In this document: piece after piece, positions 43,694 through 53,880 of the stretch
How positions within the stretch are numbered: position 1 is the stretch's first letter
Layout of the letters: every line of letters starts with the position of its first letter
DNA from: Marinomonas communis
GTDB taxonomy: Bacteria; Pseudomonadota; Gammaproteobacteria; Pseudomonadales; Marinomonadaceae
Direction: 5' to 3'
Assembly (NCBI RefSeq): GCF_004363305.1
Contig: NZ_SNZA01000003.1
Span: 434,001 to 498,000, forward strand
Length of the DNA stretch: 64,000 nucleotides
Program-made: the position numbers and the translations under genes
The notes under the pieces: generated by a model
Seen by the model: only the letters and a program-made list of their open reading frames with translations
Database searches by the model: none
What the model was told of the DNA's origin: nothing

Positions 43694-45432
43694 GTATTTT
43701 CCTTATGCTCAGCCAGTAGTTCTGGAGCATATTGCTTAATAGTCTTGCGTAATATGGGCAAATTGGGATTGTCTTGCAGGGCTTCTTGCCAGATTTCTAT
43801 TGCTTTGTCTGAGTTGGCTAATTGCCAAAGTACTTCACCATAATGAGCACCAATTTCGGCGTCCTGCATTTGTGTCCACGCTTGCTGTAAAAAATCGACA
43901 GCTTCATCTAGATTCCCTTTTTTAAAATAGGCCCACCCCATACTGTCAAGGATAGCGGGGTCATCGCTGTCTAACTGGTAAGCTTGCTTAATTAATGTGA
44001 AGGCTTGATTAAAATCTTTTGGTGATCGAACCAACATAGTATAACCCAAGGCGTTCATGTAAGCAGAGTCGTCTGGGTGTTTATTCAGCAACCATTTTAA
44101 GTCCGCTAAGGCTTGAGGCCACTGTTCGAGAGTGTCATAAGTGATGGCACGTTTGTAGCGTAAACCATCAATCTCGGGAAACACTTTTATGGAGCGAGAA
44201 AGTAAATCTATGGCAAGCTCTGGTTGGTTGCGCTCAAGGTGGAGGTCCGCCACGCCTGATACATGTCCGGCTTCTTGATCTTGCTGTGCGCGTTGTAAAA
44301 TCAGTGGGTTGATTAGCTTCTCTTGCTTTTTATCGTATAGCCAAGTGACTAACAGTTCCGATGCATTCCAGCTAAGTTGTCCATAAACATGTAAAAGGTT
44401 GCTGATGGCACTGTCTGTTTGGCCTGCTTGATATTGTGCATTGGCCAAGATGAACAGTAGCTGGTCTTTCAATGCCCCTTGCTTAGGTAGTGAGCTTAAT
44501 AGTTCGATGGCTGAAAGTGTCTGCCCTTTTTGCAGCAGCAGTTGCCCCATGGCAAGGCCCACTTGTTGAGCCGTAAAGGGAGAAAAATCGGCTGTGTAGA
44601 AGGCTTCTAAAGCGCGTTTGTATTGGTCGGTCTTTATCAGTGTTTCCAACAGGTTTGCTGTGATGCGTTGACTCTCTGGGAATTGTGCTAACCCTTTTTC
44701 TAGGGTGCGCAGAGCTTTTTTCGAAAAGCCTAGCTGCTCCTCACTAAAGGCTTTGATGATGATTAAGCCTTCTAGTTCTGTCATTGGGGATCGAGACATT
44801 AGGCCATTAATGTTTTCGACAATGAATGGATAGCCGCCTTTGATAAACAGCAAATGGTATTGAGCGATTTCAACATAGATGCTCTGGCGCAATGCTTCTT
44901 GACTAAGGACAGCTTCAAGCTGTTCGGTAATGTCAGTCTGCCTAATATTTTGATCTACGAAGTTGGGTAGAAAAGCGAGTGATACTTGGCTGTCGAGTGC
45001 TTGCTGAAGTAGCTCTGCGGCACTATTGGTATCTCCCTCAACTAAAAGTGCTTGCAATCGTATTGGGTAAATATTGGCGTCATTAGGATCAAGCTCTAGC
45101 CATCGAGCACTCGCTTTGAGTACTGCATCGTTGTCATCACTCATAATGGCTGAGGACGTGGCACGCTTTGCAACAGCGGCTTGGTCACTTTGTTGTGCAG
45201 CCTCTAGATACAAGGGGCTGGCAAACTCGCTGCCCTGACGTTGCAAAGTGAACTCTGCTGTTAACAGTTGAGTGAGTTGGGCACTGTGGGAAGAGTTCGC
45301 AATGGGAGCCCATGTTGGATCAATACTCAACGGCTTAGAAGTTTGTCGGGTCGAACAAGCACTGGTAATGGATGCAAGAGCCAAAATGATTAATGTATTT
45401 TTTAGCGAAACTCGGTAGTGCATAGATTGCAT
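43690..45432 (-). CDS. TPR lipoprotein (PA4667-like)
   Basis: A 580-residue tetratricopeptide-repeat lipoprotein. The start is taken at ATG 45432, where AGG lies six bases upstream. ATG 45423 is also possible. The signal peptide ends in ITSAC. About ten helical repeats follow (for example GYTMLVRSPKDFNQAFTLI and GWAYFKKGNLDEAVDFL). It precedes lolB and ispE as the P. aeruginosa gene PA4667 does. A role in envelope biogenesis is likely from context, but none is proven by sequence. Confidence 0.88.
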   Translation of the reverse strand: MQSMHYRVSLKNTLIILALASITSACSTRQTSKPLSIDPTWAPIANSSHSAQLTQLLTAEFTLQRQGSEFASPLYLEAAQQSDQAAVAKRATSSAIMSDDNDAVLKASARWLELDPNDANIYPIRLQALLVEGDTNSAAELLQQALDSQVSLAFLPNFVDQNIRQTDITEQLEAVLSQEALRQSIYVEIAQYHLLFIKGGYPFIVENINGLMSRSPMTELEGLIIIKAFSEEQLGFSKKALRTLEKGLAQFPESQRITANLLETLIKTDQYKRALEAFYTADFSPFTAQQVGLAMGQLLLQKGQTLSAIELLSSLPKQGALKDQLLFILANAQYQAGQTDSAISNLLHVYGQLSWNASELLVTWLYDKKQEKLINPLILQRAQQDQEAGHVSGVADLHLERNQPELAIDLLSRSIKVFPEIDGLRYKRAITYDTLEQWPQALADLKWLLNKHPDDSAYMNALGYTMLVRSPKDFNQAFTLIKQAYQLDSDDPAILDSMGWAYFKKGNLDEAVDFLQQAWTQMQDAEIGAHYGEVLWQLANSDKAIEIWQEALQDNPNLPILRKTIKQYAPELLAEHKENT

Positions 45433-45605
45433 AAAGACCTGCCTAGGGTGACCAAATGTATGTCCCACCTATTATGTTAGCCTTGAGTTTACTGTCTTGT
45501 CAGCCTTATAAACCGTGGGTGACTGTAAGGAAACAGTACATTTATTGATTTAGTGGGGTGCGAAGAGCTAAAAATTCCACTTATAATAGGGGTATTTAAT
45601 GCTGT

Positions 45606-45659
45606 ATCTGCCAAGCAGATGTGTTTCTAAAACCAACTGTTCGATCTCAAGTCGTGAGA
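45606..45659 (+). promoter_or_regulatory. Two hairpins in the hemA leader
   Basis: ATCTGC-CAA-GCAGAT (45606-45620) and TCTCA-AGTCG-TGAGA (45645-45659) lie between a TATAAT at 45582-45587 and the hemA ATG. The second ends 11 bases before the start codon and overlaps the likely ribosome binding region (GAGAAGAG). Confidence 0.45.
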
Positions 45660-45670
45660 AGAGTTCCTGA

Positions 45671-46939
45671 ATGCCGCTAATTGCTGTGGGCGTAAACCAC
45701 AAAACTGCACCAGTATCTATTCGAGAAAAAATTTCGTTCGCTCCTGAGAAAATGGTTGAGGCGCTTAATTCCCTTGTGTCTGGCGCTCAGGCGTCAGAAG
45801 CCGTTATCGTCTCGACTTGTAACCGCACCGAGTTGTACTGTGCTGTCGCTGAGGAAGTTGGCGAAAAGCATATTATTCAATGGCTTGGTGAATACCATCA
45901 GGTATCAGCAGAAGAGCTTGAGCGCTTTTGCTATGCCCATAAAGGCGACGACAGTGTACGACATGTGATGCGTGTTGCGGCAGGGTTAGACTCTCTCATC
46001 CTTGGTGAACCACAGATTTTGGGACAAGTTAAGTCGGCTTATGCTGTGTCTCAAGAAGGAAAGTGTATTGGTTCTGAGCTACAAAGCTTGTTCCAACAGA
46101 CTTTCTCGGTTGCCAAAAAGGTTCGTACAGATACTGCTATTGGTGAGAACCCTGTTTCGATTGCTTTTGCAGCCGTTAGCTTGGCGCAGCGAATCTTTGC
46201 CGACGTCAAGCGTAGTACGGCATTGTTGATCGGTGCCGGCCAAACTATTGAACTGGTGGCAAGACATTTAAAAGAAGCAGGCATTAAGCGCATTATTGTC
46301 GCGAACCGAACGTTAGAGCGTGCCCAGATACTGGCAAATGAGCTGGGCGCAGAGGCAATTTTATTGGGTGATATTACGGATTATTTGCATGAGGCGGATA
46401 TCGTTATTTCATCTACCGCCAGTCAATTACCGATTATCGGTAAAGGAATGGTTGAGCGTGCCACGAACAAAAGACGTCACAAGCCAATGCTATTGGTAGA
46501 CATTGCTGTTCCACGGGATATTGAGCCAGAAGTGCAAGAAGTGGAGGATGCCTACCTCTACACAGTGGATGATCTTCACTCTGTTATTGAGGAGAATGTG
46601 CGCGCTCGCCAAGAAGCGGCTGAAGCGGCTGAAAAGATCATCGAACTGGGCATTGAAGAGTTCAAACGTAAACAAGAGTCTCGCAAAGTTGCTGATCTAA
46701 TTGTAAGCTACCGCGCCCAAGCTGAAGAAGTTAAGCAGTCCGAGCTAGAGCGAGCGCTCAAAAGTCTCGAATCCGGTCAATCGCCCGAGCAGGTGGTGGC
46801 AAAATTAGCACATGGGTTAATGAATAAGTTAATCCATTCCCCAACACAGTATTTGCGCCAAGCGGGTTCAGAAGCAGACCAAGCAGCGCTACAGCAGGCG
46901 GCTGAAGTGTTGGGCATAACCGATACGAAAGAACAGTAG
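45671..46939 (+). CDS. hemA: Glutamyl-tRNA reductase HemA
   Basis: First committed enzyme of heme synthesis in C5-pathway organisms; reduces glutamyl-tRNA to glutamate-1-semialdehyde. The 422 residues carry the catalytic Cys50 in [10 protein letters not shown]. His and Arg residues of [14 protein letters not shown], the NADPH domain ([13 protein letters not shown]) and the C-terminal dimerisation helix follow. It is divergent from the TPR lipoprotein and leads hemA-prfA-prmC. It connects functionally with hemC-hemD-hemX-hemY later in the window. Confidence 0.98.
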   Translation: MPLIAVGVNHKTAPVSIREKISFAPEKMVEALNSLVSGAQASEAVIVSTCNRTELYCAVAEEVGEKHIIQWLGEYHQVSAEELERFCYAHKGDDSVRHVMRVAAGLDSLILGEPQILGQVKSAYAVSQEGKCIGSELQSLFQQTFSVAKKVRTDTAIGENPVSIAFAAVSLAQRIFADVKRSTALLIGAGQTIELVARHLKEAGIKRIIVANRTLERAQILANELGAEAILLGDITDYLHEADIVISSTASQLPIIGKGMVERATNKRRHKPMLLVDIAVPRDIEPEVQEVEDAYLYTVDDLHSVIEENVRARQEAAEAAEKIIELGIEEFKRKQESRKVADLIVSYRAQAEEVKQSELERALKSLESGQSPEQVVAKLAHGLMNKLIHSPTQYLRQAGSEADQAALQQAAEVLGITDTKEQ

Positions 46940-46940
46940 A

Positions 46941-48029
46941 ATGAAAGAATCGATTAAATTTAAGTTAGAAAGCTTAGCTGAGCGCTATGAAGAGCTTGCG
47001 GCACTATTAAGTGATGCGGATGTCATTATGGATCAAGATTTGTTCCGTAATTACAGTAAAGAATACGCTGAGCTTGAACCCGTTGTGAAATGTTTCGAAG
47101 AGTACCAGCAAGTACTTGAGAACATTGAAGAAGCAGAATTGATGCTCAGTGACTCTGATCCAGATATTAAAGAAATGGGTCAAGAAGAGCTGAAAGCCGG
47201 CAATGAACAGAAAGAAGAGCTGTTGCTTGATCTGCAAAAGCTATTGCTACCAAAAGACCCAAATGACTCTAAGAATGTATTCTTAGAAGTGCGTGCCGGT
47301 ACTGGTGGCGATGAAGCCTCTATTTTCTCTGGTGATTTATTCCGTATGTACTCTCGTTACGCTGAAACCCAGCGTTGGAAAGTTGAAATCGTCAGCGCCA
47401 GTGAAGGTGAACATGGGGGCTACAAAGAGGTTATCGCTCGTATCGTTGGCGATGGCGCTTACTCTAAATTGAAATTCGAATCTGGTGCGCACCGTGTTCA
47501 GCGTGTGCCAGCGACAGAATCTCAAGGCCGTATCCACACGTCTGCTTGTACCGTAGCAATTCTTCCAGAAATGGACGAAGTTGAAGCGGTGAATATCAAT
47601 AAAGCGGATCTTCGTATCGATACGTTCCGTGCATCGGGTGCAGGTGGTCAGCACGTCAACAAAACCGACTCAGCAATCCGTATCTTACATATTCCAACAG
47701 GTGTAGTCGTTGAGTGTCAGGACGAGCGTTCGCAGCATAAGAACCGTGCTAAAGCAATGGCACTATTGGCGTCTCGACTGCAAGCAGCAGAAGAAGAAAA
47801 AGCAGCTTCTGAGCAATCTGAAGCACGCCGCTCTTTGGTGGGTAGTGGTGACCGCTCTGAGCGTATTCGTACTTATAACTACCCACAAGGGCGTGTGACA
47901 GATCACCGCATCAACCTAACTTTGTACAAGCTAGATGAGATTGTACAGGGCGATCTTGATGTATTGATCAACCCACTTGTTAACGAGTACCAAGCTGAGC
48001 AGCTTGCAGCACTAAGTGGCGATAACTAA
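46941..48029 (+). CDS. prfA: Peptide chain release factor 1
   Basis: Recognises UAA and UAG stop codons and triggers peptide release. The 362 residues have the codon-recognition tripeptide PAT at residues 190-192 and the catalytic GGQ at 235-237 ([10 protein letters not shown]). It starts one base after the hemA stop. prmC, which methylates the GGQ glutamine, follows by 34 bases. Confidence 0.98.
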   Translation: MKESIKFKLESLAERYEELAALLSDADVIMDQDLFRNYSKEYAELEPVVKCFEEYQQVLENIEEAELMLSDSDPDIKEMGQEELKAGNEQKEELLLDLQKLLLPKDPNDSKNVFLEVRAGTGGDEASIFSGDLFRMYSRYAETQRWKVEIVSASEGEHGGYKEVIARIVGDGAYSKLKFESGAHRVQRVPATESQGRIHTSACTVAILPEMDEVEAVNINKADLRIDTFRASGAGGQHVNKTDSAIRILHIPTGVVVECQDERSQHKNRAKAMALLASRLQAAEEEKAASEQSEARRSLVGSGDRSERIRTYNYPQGRVTDHRINLTLYKLDEIVQGDLDVLINPLVNEYQAEQLAALSGDN

Positions 48030-48063
48030 GCTTTTCTTGTTTTCTGCATAATAGACATCGTTC

Positions 48064-48933
48064 ATGACCATCGAAACGCTATTAAAACAGGCTTATGGAC
48101 GGTTGTCTGGCCTATCTGAAACCGCACAGCTGGATGCCCAGCTGCTGTTGGCGCATACATTGGGTGTATCCACCACTTACTTTTTTACTTGGCCTGAAAA
48201 AGAGGTCTGTGAAGCGTCTCGTCAGGCGTTTGAAGACCTATTAAAGCGTCGTGAAAAGGGGGAGCCAATTGCCTACATTTTGGGTGAGCAAGATTTCTGG
48301 AGTTTGTCACTTGAAACCTCGCCGAGTACTTTGATTCCGCGTGCTGATACAGAGCGCTTGGTTGAAGTGGCACTGGAGCAGTTGCCCTCTGGCGCAAGTA
48401 GAATCGTCGACTTAGGCACTGGGACCGGTGCGATTGCTTTAGCGCTTGCGAAAGAGTGGCCAGCGTCTCAAGTCATTGGTGTGGATTATCAAGTGGAAGC
48501 CGTACAATTGGCTGAACGCAATGCTCAGCGAAATTCGATTAGCAATGCGGAGTTTCGACAAAGTGATTGGTTCTCTGCATTAATTGATGAAGCGCCATTT
48601 GATCTGATTGTTTCAAACCCTCCATACATCGATCCTGAGGATGAGCATCTTTCCCAAGGGGATGTGCGTTTTGAGCCATTAACCGCTTTGATTGCAGAGG
48701 ATCATGGCTTAGCAGATATCCGACATATCATTAAGCAGGCTGTTTTCTATCTTTCCCCTTTAGGTTGGCTGATGTTTGAGCATGGCTACGACCAAGGTGA
48801 GTCGGTCAGAAAGTTGTTTAATGAGCATGGTTTCGTGGAGGTTGCCACCCATCAAGACTTGGGTGGCAACGATCGCGTGACAATAGGTCGCTTGGCTGAG
48901 CAGGGCGTTACTGAGCACTCTCGGGGCGGATGA
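48064..48933 (+). CDS. prmC: Release-factor glutamine methyltransferase PrmC
   Basis: Methylates the GGQ glutamine of RF1 and RF2. The 289 residues show the SAM motif VDLGTGTGAIALAL (about 115-128) and the substrate motif NPPYID at 185-190. It is the third gene of hemA-prfA-prmC. Its last 26 bases overlap the 3' end of yaaA on the opposite strand, so the transcripts run into one another. Confidence 0.97.
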   Translation: MTIETLLKQAYGRLSGLSETAQLDAQLLLAHTLGVSTTYFFTWPEKEVCEASRQAFEDLLKRREKGEPIAYILGEQDFWSLSLETSPSTLIPRADTERLVEVALEQLPSGASRIVDLGTGTGAIALALAKEWPASQVIGVDYQVEAVQLAERNAQRNSISNAEFRQSDWFSALIDEAPFDLIVSNPPYIDPEDEHLSQGDVRFEPLTALIAEDHGLADIRHIIKQAVFYLSPLGWLMFEHGYDQGESVRKLFNEHGFVEVATHQDLGGNDRVTIGRLAEQGVTEHSRGG

Positions 48934-49681
48934 AAACAGGCTCTAGAGGCTTAGAGCGATCCGCGTCGTAGCGGTAGCCAGCCAAGTTAAATCCTTTGAT
49001 GTCATCAATGGATTCAGCACCGCTTTCAATTAAGTAGCGTACCATCAAGCCACGCGCTTTCTTCGCGTAGAAACTGATCACTTTATACTGACCGTTTTTC
49101 TCATCTAAGAAGTTCGGAGTGACAATCGTATTCTTGATCGCTTTTTTATCCACCGCTTTGAAATATTCTGTGGAAGCTAAGTTCACCAGTAACTCACCTT
49201 CTTCAAGTTCTGCATTGAGGGCTGGTGCGATCGTGTCTTTCCAAAAGTGGTACAAATTATCGCCTTCAGGGTTTGATAATTTGGTGCCCATTTCTAAACG
49301 ATAAGGTTGCATTAAGTCGAGTGGTTTAAGTAGTCCATACAGCCCACTCAGAATGCGCAAGTGAGATTGTGCATAGTCAATTTGCTCAGAGCTCAAAGAG
49401 TATGCGTCTAGCCCCGTATAAACATCTCCCATAAAGGTAAACATGGCCGGTCTGCTATTTTCTGCATTATGGCTCTTCTGCCAAGCTTGGTAGCGTTCAA
49501 CGTTGAGTGTGGCAAGCTTGTCGCTAAGTTTCATCAAAGAAGCAATGTCCGCTGGTGAATAAGGGCGAATGGTTTCAATAAGCGTTTGTGCTTGATCTAA
49601 AAATGTTGGCTCTGTTTTATTAGTCGTAGGTAGAGCGCTATCTAAGTCCAGTGTTTTGGCTGGTGATATTAAATATTTCAT
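48908..49681 (-). CDS. yaaA: Peroxide stress / DNA-binding protein YaaA
   Basis: YaaA family (DUF328). In E. coli it lowers free iron under peroxide stress and is induced by OxyR, and its structure suggests DNA binding. The ATG at 49681 gives 257 residues starting KYLISPAKTLDLD. Other family marks are SGLYGLLKPLDLMQPYRLEMG and SFYAKKARGLMVRY. Seven upstream codons with another start are possible but unlike the family. Its coding end overlaps prmC by 26 bases. Confidence 0.94.
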   Translation of the reverse strand: MKYLISPAKTLDLDSALPTTNKTEPTFLDQAQTLIETIRPYSPADIASLMKLSDKLATLNVERYQAWQKSHNAENSRPAMFTFMGDVYTGLDAYSLSSEQIDYAQSHLRILSGLYGLLKPLDLMQPYRLEMGTKLSNPEGDNLYHFWKDTIAPALNAELEEGELLVNLASTEYFKAVDKKAIKNTIVTPNFLDEKNGQYKVISFYAKKARGLMVRYLIESGAESIDDIKGFNLAGYRYDADRSKPLEPVFIRPESAQ

Positions 49682-49770
49682 AATCTTACCTTGGCATGTC
49701 ATTGCGTTTTCATGAGATTATCCATAGAGTGTAGGGACATATCCACTAATCGACTTGATAGAGACAGTGT

Positions 49771-49965
49771 ATGAAGAACAATATTATTCCGTTTCCTAAG
49801 TTAGTGAATTCTGAAGAATGCACTAAGGAGACAGATGTTCGAAACACGTCAGAACAGCAATTAGATGCTCTGCGGAATGCATTTGATGAAGCAAGGAAAC
49901 AGTGGCCTCTTGAGCTTTCCGAGTTACCTGAACAAAATCGTAAGTGCGCGCTCGCTCGTAAGTAA
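49771..49965 (+). CDS. Small uncharacterised protein, 64 residues
   Basis: I do not recognise this product. It is a charged, hydrophilic 64-residue protein with no membrane segment. A short N-terminal NNIIPFPKL stretch precedes a helical, acidic/basic region (EQQLDALRNAFDEARKQWP). It lies 27 bases before a membrane protein gene on the same strand and could be cotranscribed. Support comes from spacing and composition only. Confidence 0.55.
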   Translation: MKNNIIPFPKLVNSEECTKETDVRNTSEQQLDALRNAFDEARKQWPLELSELPEQNRKCALARK

Positions 49966-49992
49966 AAATAATAATAGATCAAGGACGAAGCT

Positions 49993-50907
49993 GTGTTGGC
50001 TTTTCTGGTAAGGCATTCTTTAGTGGGCATGTTTGCCTGCGCACTGTTGGGTTTTCTTCTTCCCGATTTATCTAATGGCTTGTTTCCATTCCTTCCCTAT
50101 GTATTGTTCACTTTGATGTTGTTGACGCTGGCGGGTATGCCAATGTCTCGACTGATTCAACGTTTATGCCAAACAGGGATATGGCTGTATGCGCTGCTCC
50201 ACAGTGCTTTTTATATGGCGGTATTTTTTGCTCTATGTTGGTTGCTTGGTGCTTCAAAGGAGCTGACGCTGGCAGTGCTTGGTGTGGGGGCGACGGGCTC
50301 TTTGTTTGCCACCCCAGCTATTGTCCGCGCGTTGGGCTTTGATGCCCTTGAAGCCATGGCAATGACAATTGCTACAACATTGCTGCTGCCACTGGCTCTG
50401 TTTATTCCGATACATTTCTTTCCGTACGCTTCAGGAAGTTTGGACTTTGTGACCTACGGAATTAGGTTGTTGGTATTTATCGCAGGGCCGATCCTGATTT
50501 CTTATCTATTACATCGTTGTTTGCCGCAAGAGAAGCTGCAGCGTCTGCTACTTAAAATATCGCCATACACCATTCTATTGGTCTTTGCCTTTCCATTTGG
50601 ACTGGTTGGAAGTTATCGCCTGCTTTGGGATCAAAACATTAGTGAAGCATTGATGTTTTTGGGGATAGCAGTAGGGCTTGTCTCCTTCTTCTTTGTTGTT
50701 ACTTTTTTCTGCTACCGACACCTAGGGGTCGATATATCTCTAACCGCGGCAATTACATCGGGCAATCGAAATGTATTGCTAACCTACTCCATTGCTGGGA
50801 TGTTGTTGGGGCCCGCTTTTCTGCCTTTAGCAGGGGCGATGCAGGTACCAACTTATCTTTTGCCTGTTATCACTAGGCGCCTGGCAAAATATCTAAATTC
50901 CCGTTAA
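49993..50907 (+). CDS. BASS-like (bile acid:sodium symporter family) membrane protein
   Basis: A 304-residue inner-membrane protein with about nine or ten helices. The pattern and the motif TSGNRNVLLTYSIAG, with LLGPAFLPLAGAMQVPTYLLP, resemble the bile acid:sodium symporter (BASS/SBF) fold. The family includes exporters and importers of organic anions, so the substrate is open. GTG or TTG starts are possible; the one at 49993 follows AAGGACGA. It may be cotranscribed with the preceding small gene. Confidence 0.65.
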   Translation: MLAFLVRHSLVGMFACALLGFLLPDLSNGLFPFLPYVLFTLMLLTLAGMPMSRLIQRLCQTGIWLYALLHSAFYMAVFFALCWLLGASKELTLAVLGVGATGSLFATPAIVRALGFDALEAMAMTIATTLLLPLALFIPIHFFPYASGSLDFVTYGIRLLVFIAGPILISYLLHRCLPQEKLQRLLLKISPYTILLVFAFPFGLVGSYRLLWDQNISEALMFLGIAVGLVSFFFVVTFFCYRHLGVDISLTAAITSGNRNVLLTYSIAGMLLGPAFLPLAGAMQVPTYLLPVITRRLAKYLNSR

Positions 50908-51037
50908 TAATTTAAGTGCTTACATGCAAAACATCTAACCTTTGGCTACGCTTTTATTGGAAAGTGTACAAAATAGAATTTTGAAGTGAGTTTCAAGCAT
51001 TAAGGTAATTAAAGCTTTGGATGTGCATGAGGGAATT

Positions 51038-52585
51038 ATGAGAAAGAATCTACCTGTTACCGATGTTGAAAGGCTTGTTCCTGAAGGTGTTCGCCTAATT
51101 TCGACAACAGATTTAAAGGGAAAGATTACCTACTGTAACGATGCTTTTGTGGAAATTAGTGGTTTTGAATATTCAGAATTACTTGGTTCTCCACATAACC
51201 TAGTACGTCATCCTGATATGCCCCCGCAAGCCTTTGAGGTGATGTGGTCACATTTGAAAGCTGGTAAACCATGGATGGGGTTGGTTAAAAACCGAAGCAA
51301 GAATGGTGACTACTATTGGGTGGATGCTTATGTGACGCCGATTACTGAAAATGGTCAGGTCATCGGGTATGAATCTGTTCGTTCTACGCCGGATAGGAAA
51401 GCGGTAGCCAGAGCTGAAAAGCTTTATGCGAACATACGTGCTGGGCGTAAAACAATGTCGGTACCAACGGGGGGGATTGTCACAGCTACGGTTATCATGG
51501 CGTGGATAGTCTCCATTGTTATGTTTTTTATGAGTAATCCTTACGCAGAATTTCCGGCTTTGTTGTCATCAATCGTTATGGTGATCTACTGTAGCGGTCA
51601 GCAGCGCCATATGCGTAAAAGTCTTGAAAAATCTCTCAGTAATGCATTTTCTCATCCACTTGCGGCGCAAACATACTCTGATCACAATGCTGACCTTGCT
51701 AAGTTAGAGGTCGCGGTGAAGAGCCAGATGATGCACTTGGATACTGTTTTAACGCGTATCGAAACAGAGTCTGAGTCTGTATTTAATAAGTCAGAACATG
51801 GTTTAAAGCAAACGCAAAGTGCGACCGAGAAGATAGAACGGCAACAGCATGAAACCCAAGAGGTTGCTGCGGCCATGCAAGAAATGACGACCACGGTGTC
51901 TGATGTTTCACAGCATGTACAAGAAACCGCTGACAGTGCTGAGTCGACGAAAAAATTGGCAATGCAAGGAAATCAAACCATTGGAGAAACAACGCAAGCC
52001 ATTCAATCGTTGGCAGATTTGGTTGAGCAAATTAGTTCGTCAGTGAGCCATTTATCTAAGCAATCTGAAAGCATTGCAGATGTCGCGGTAATGATTGATC
52101 AGATTGCTGAGCAAACGAACTTATTGGCTCTCAATGCTGCAATTGAGGCGGCCCGAGCTGGTGAACATGGTCGAGGCTTTGCAGTTGTGGCTGATGAGGT
52201 TCGTCAATTGGCGCAGCGGACGCAGGGTTCTACAAAAGAAATACATGTCATCATTGAGCGCTTACGAAGCGGGGCTCAAGATGCTGTGAGTGTAGCAAGT
52301 GATGGCCGTGAAAGTGCTAACCAAGGGCTTCTGAAAATGTCTGAGGCGCAGCAATCGTTAACAACGATTGTGTCATCGGTCGCCAATATATCGGATATGG
52401 CCACGCAAATGGCGGCAGCGGTAGAAGAGCAGGCTCATGTCTCCGAAGATATAAATCAACAGCTTGTCCGAATTTCTAATTTAGCTGCGGCGAGTAAAGA
52501 TGAGGCTGAAGAAGCAATGCAAAGTATGGTAACACTACGTGGCGTCGCTTCGGACATGCACGAGCTGGTTGTGCGGTTTAAGTAA
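51038..52585 (+). CDS. PAS-domain methyl-accepting chemoreceptor (Aer-like)
   Basis: A 515-residue receptor from the ATG 51038 after AGGGAA. The N-terminal PAS domain (about 15-115; [17 protein letters not shown]) resembles Aer and probably binds FAD or another cofactor. Two hydrophobic segments (about 145-190) anchor it. The cytoplasmic signalling domain has the hairpin tip [19 protein letters not shown] and a HAMP-poor linker. Aer-type receptors sense redox state or oxygen. No chemotaxis genes adjoin it. Confidence 0.88.
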   Translation: MRKNLPVTDVERLVPEGVRLISTTDLKGKITYCNDAFVEISGFEYSELLGSPHNLVRHPDMPPQAFEVMWSHLKAGKPWMGLVKNRSKNGDYYWVDAYVTPITENGQVIGYESVRSTPDRKAVARAEKLYANIRAGRKTMSVPTGGIVTATVIMAWIVSIVMFFMSNPYAEFPALLSSIVMVIYCSGQQRHMRKSLEKSLSNAFSHPLAAQTYSDHNADLAKLEVAVKSQMMHLDTVLTRIETESESVFNKSEHGLKQTQSATEKIERQQHETQEVAAAMQEMTTTVSDVSQHVQETADSAESTKKLAMQGNQTIGETTQAIQSLADLVEQISSSVSHLSKQSESIADVAVMIDQIAEQTNLLALNAAIEAARAGEHGRGFAVVADEVRQLAQRTQGSTKEIHVIIERLRSGAQDAVSVASDGRESANQGLLKMSEAQQSLTTIVSSVANISDMATQMAAAVEEQAHVSEDINQQLVRISNLAAASKDEAEEAMQSMVTLRGVASDMHELVVRFK

Positions 52586-52595
52586 GAATTGATAC

Positions 52596-52634
52596 AAACG
52601 AAAAGAGGGCATGGATATGCCCTCTTTTCGTTTA
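52596..52634. terminator. Long bidirectional terminator, chemoreceptor / hemY
   Basis: AAACGAAAAGAGGGCAT (52596-52612) pairs perfectly with ATGCCCTCTTTTCGTTT (52617-52633) around GGAT, a 17-bp stem usable from both sides. Confidence 0.9.
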
Positions 52635-52647
52635 AAGCGATCGCTTC

Positions 52648-53880
52648 TTACTTGGGTAAAGGCAAAGCTTTCACCGATAAACTATCATTTTGGATGCGTT
52701 TTATAATCAGTGACTGGGCGATGTCCACGTCTCCCATAGCTTCTAGCAGAGCGCTTAGCTCGATAAGAGCTTCTGAGGAAGCATCATACTGTAAGGCCTT
52801 TTCGTAGTAATCACGGGCTTTCCCCCATAGTTGCAGGCGCTGACAAATACGACCAGTAGCCAGGTAGAGCGGCGCGCTTTCTGGGTGACGTCGTATCCAG
52901 GTTTCAGCATTAGCGAGAGACTTTTGCATCGATACATTAGTGAGTTGGCCATAAACGGCAGCTAATGCATCAGACCAGTGATTGTTTAGGGAAGTTCTGA
53001 TAAAGCTCTCAGCTTTCGTTTCATCGCCAAACTCAATTAAGGTTGTGGCGTATAGAACTTGCATAGGCTCATCTTTGGCAACACTATCAAGTTTTTTCCA
53101 GATGCTTTGTAATTCATCCAGCAGAGCATGAGGATCTTGCCCCATTTTTTGGCGAAAGCGCAGTTTTTCAAGTTGTGCTAAAAAGGCGTTCACCTCAAGC
53201 TCTCTTAAATTGGATTCGTCAAAGATGCCTTGCTTCTTCAGGATAGGCGTTAGCTCCTGCAGGGCTTCCCAATCCTTAAGTTTAGTGTACACAGATACCA
53301 ACATCTTAAGAGTTTGACGATGTTTTGGTTTCATGTTGTGTAGACGCTTAAGGGAAGCCAGTGCGCCCTCATAGTGTCCTTGTTTTAGCAGTAATTGGCT
53401 CTGTACAAAACTAATAGCGAATTCTGCATCAGGTGACGTTAGATGTGCTTTACGTAGAAGCTCTTTCGAGCGTTCGTGTTCCTCTTGCTCACTGGCCGCA
53501 TAGGCCGCACCAATGTAGTTTAAAAGTGGATATGACACTTTGTTGGCAGAAGTCGTTAGCAGTTTTTCGGCTTTTCCCCAGTTACCACCGGCAAGCTCTA
53601 GCATTCCCTTGATCGTGGATTTTAGAGCCCGCTTATGAGACAAGGACCCGGTGAGCTTTGAAATAGATGAGTTCGGGTGAAGTAATATCCATATGAATTT
53701 TGCTGTCATCATAAGGGCAAAGTAACCGAGAATGATCAACAGGAGCATAATCCATAGGCTCATTTCAATGGTGACACTTTTAAAGGAAATCATGACGTAG
53801 CCGGGGTCTTGTTTCATGATCAACCCTAGCGTGCCACCAATGAGTAGAACAATGATGATTGAAATCAGTGCTTTTCTCAT
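52648..53880 (-). CDS. hemY: HemY-type TPR membrane protein
   Basis: Inner-membrane protein of the HemY family, found with hemX and hemD in gammaproteobacteria; its role in heme synthesis is indirect and unresolved. The 410 residues start with two helices (about 5-22 and 40-62), then TPR repeats in the periplasm (for example ELLRKAHLTSPDAEFA and ARDYYEKALQYDASSEALI). This is not the oxygen-dependent protoporphyrinogen oxidase also called HemY in Bacillus. It overlaps hemX by four bases. Confidence 0.9.
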   Translation of the reverse strand: MRKALISIIIVLLIGGTLGLIMKQDPGYVMISFKSVTIEMSLWIMLLLIILGYFALMMTAKFIWILLHPNSSISKLTGSLSHKRALKSTIKGMLELAGGNWGKAEKLLTTSANKVSYPLLNYIGAAYAASEQEEHERSKELLRKAHLTSPDAEFAISFVQSQLLLKQGHYEGALASLKRLHNMKPKHRQTLKMLVSVYTKLKDWEALQELTPILKKQGIFDESNLRELEVNAFLAQLEKLRFRQKMGQDPHALLDELQSIWKKLDSVAKDEPMQVLYATTLIEFGDETKAESFIRTSLNNHWSDALAAVYGQLTNVSMQKSLANAETWIRRHPESAPLYLATGRICQRLQLWGKARDYYEKALQYDASSEALIELSALLEAMGDVDIAQSLIIKRIQNDSLSVKALPLPK

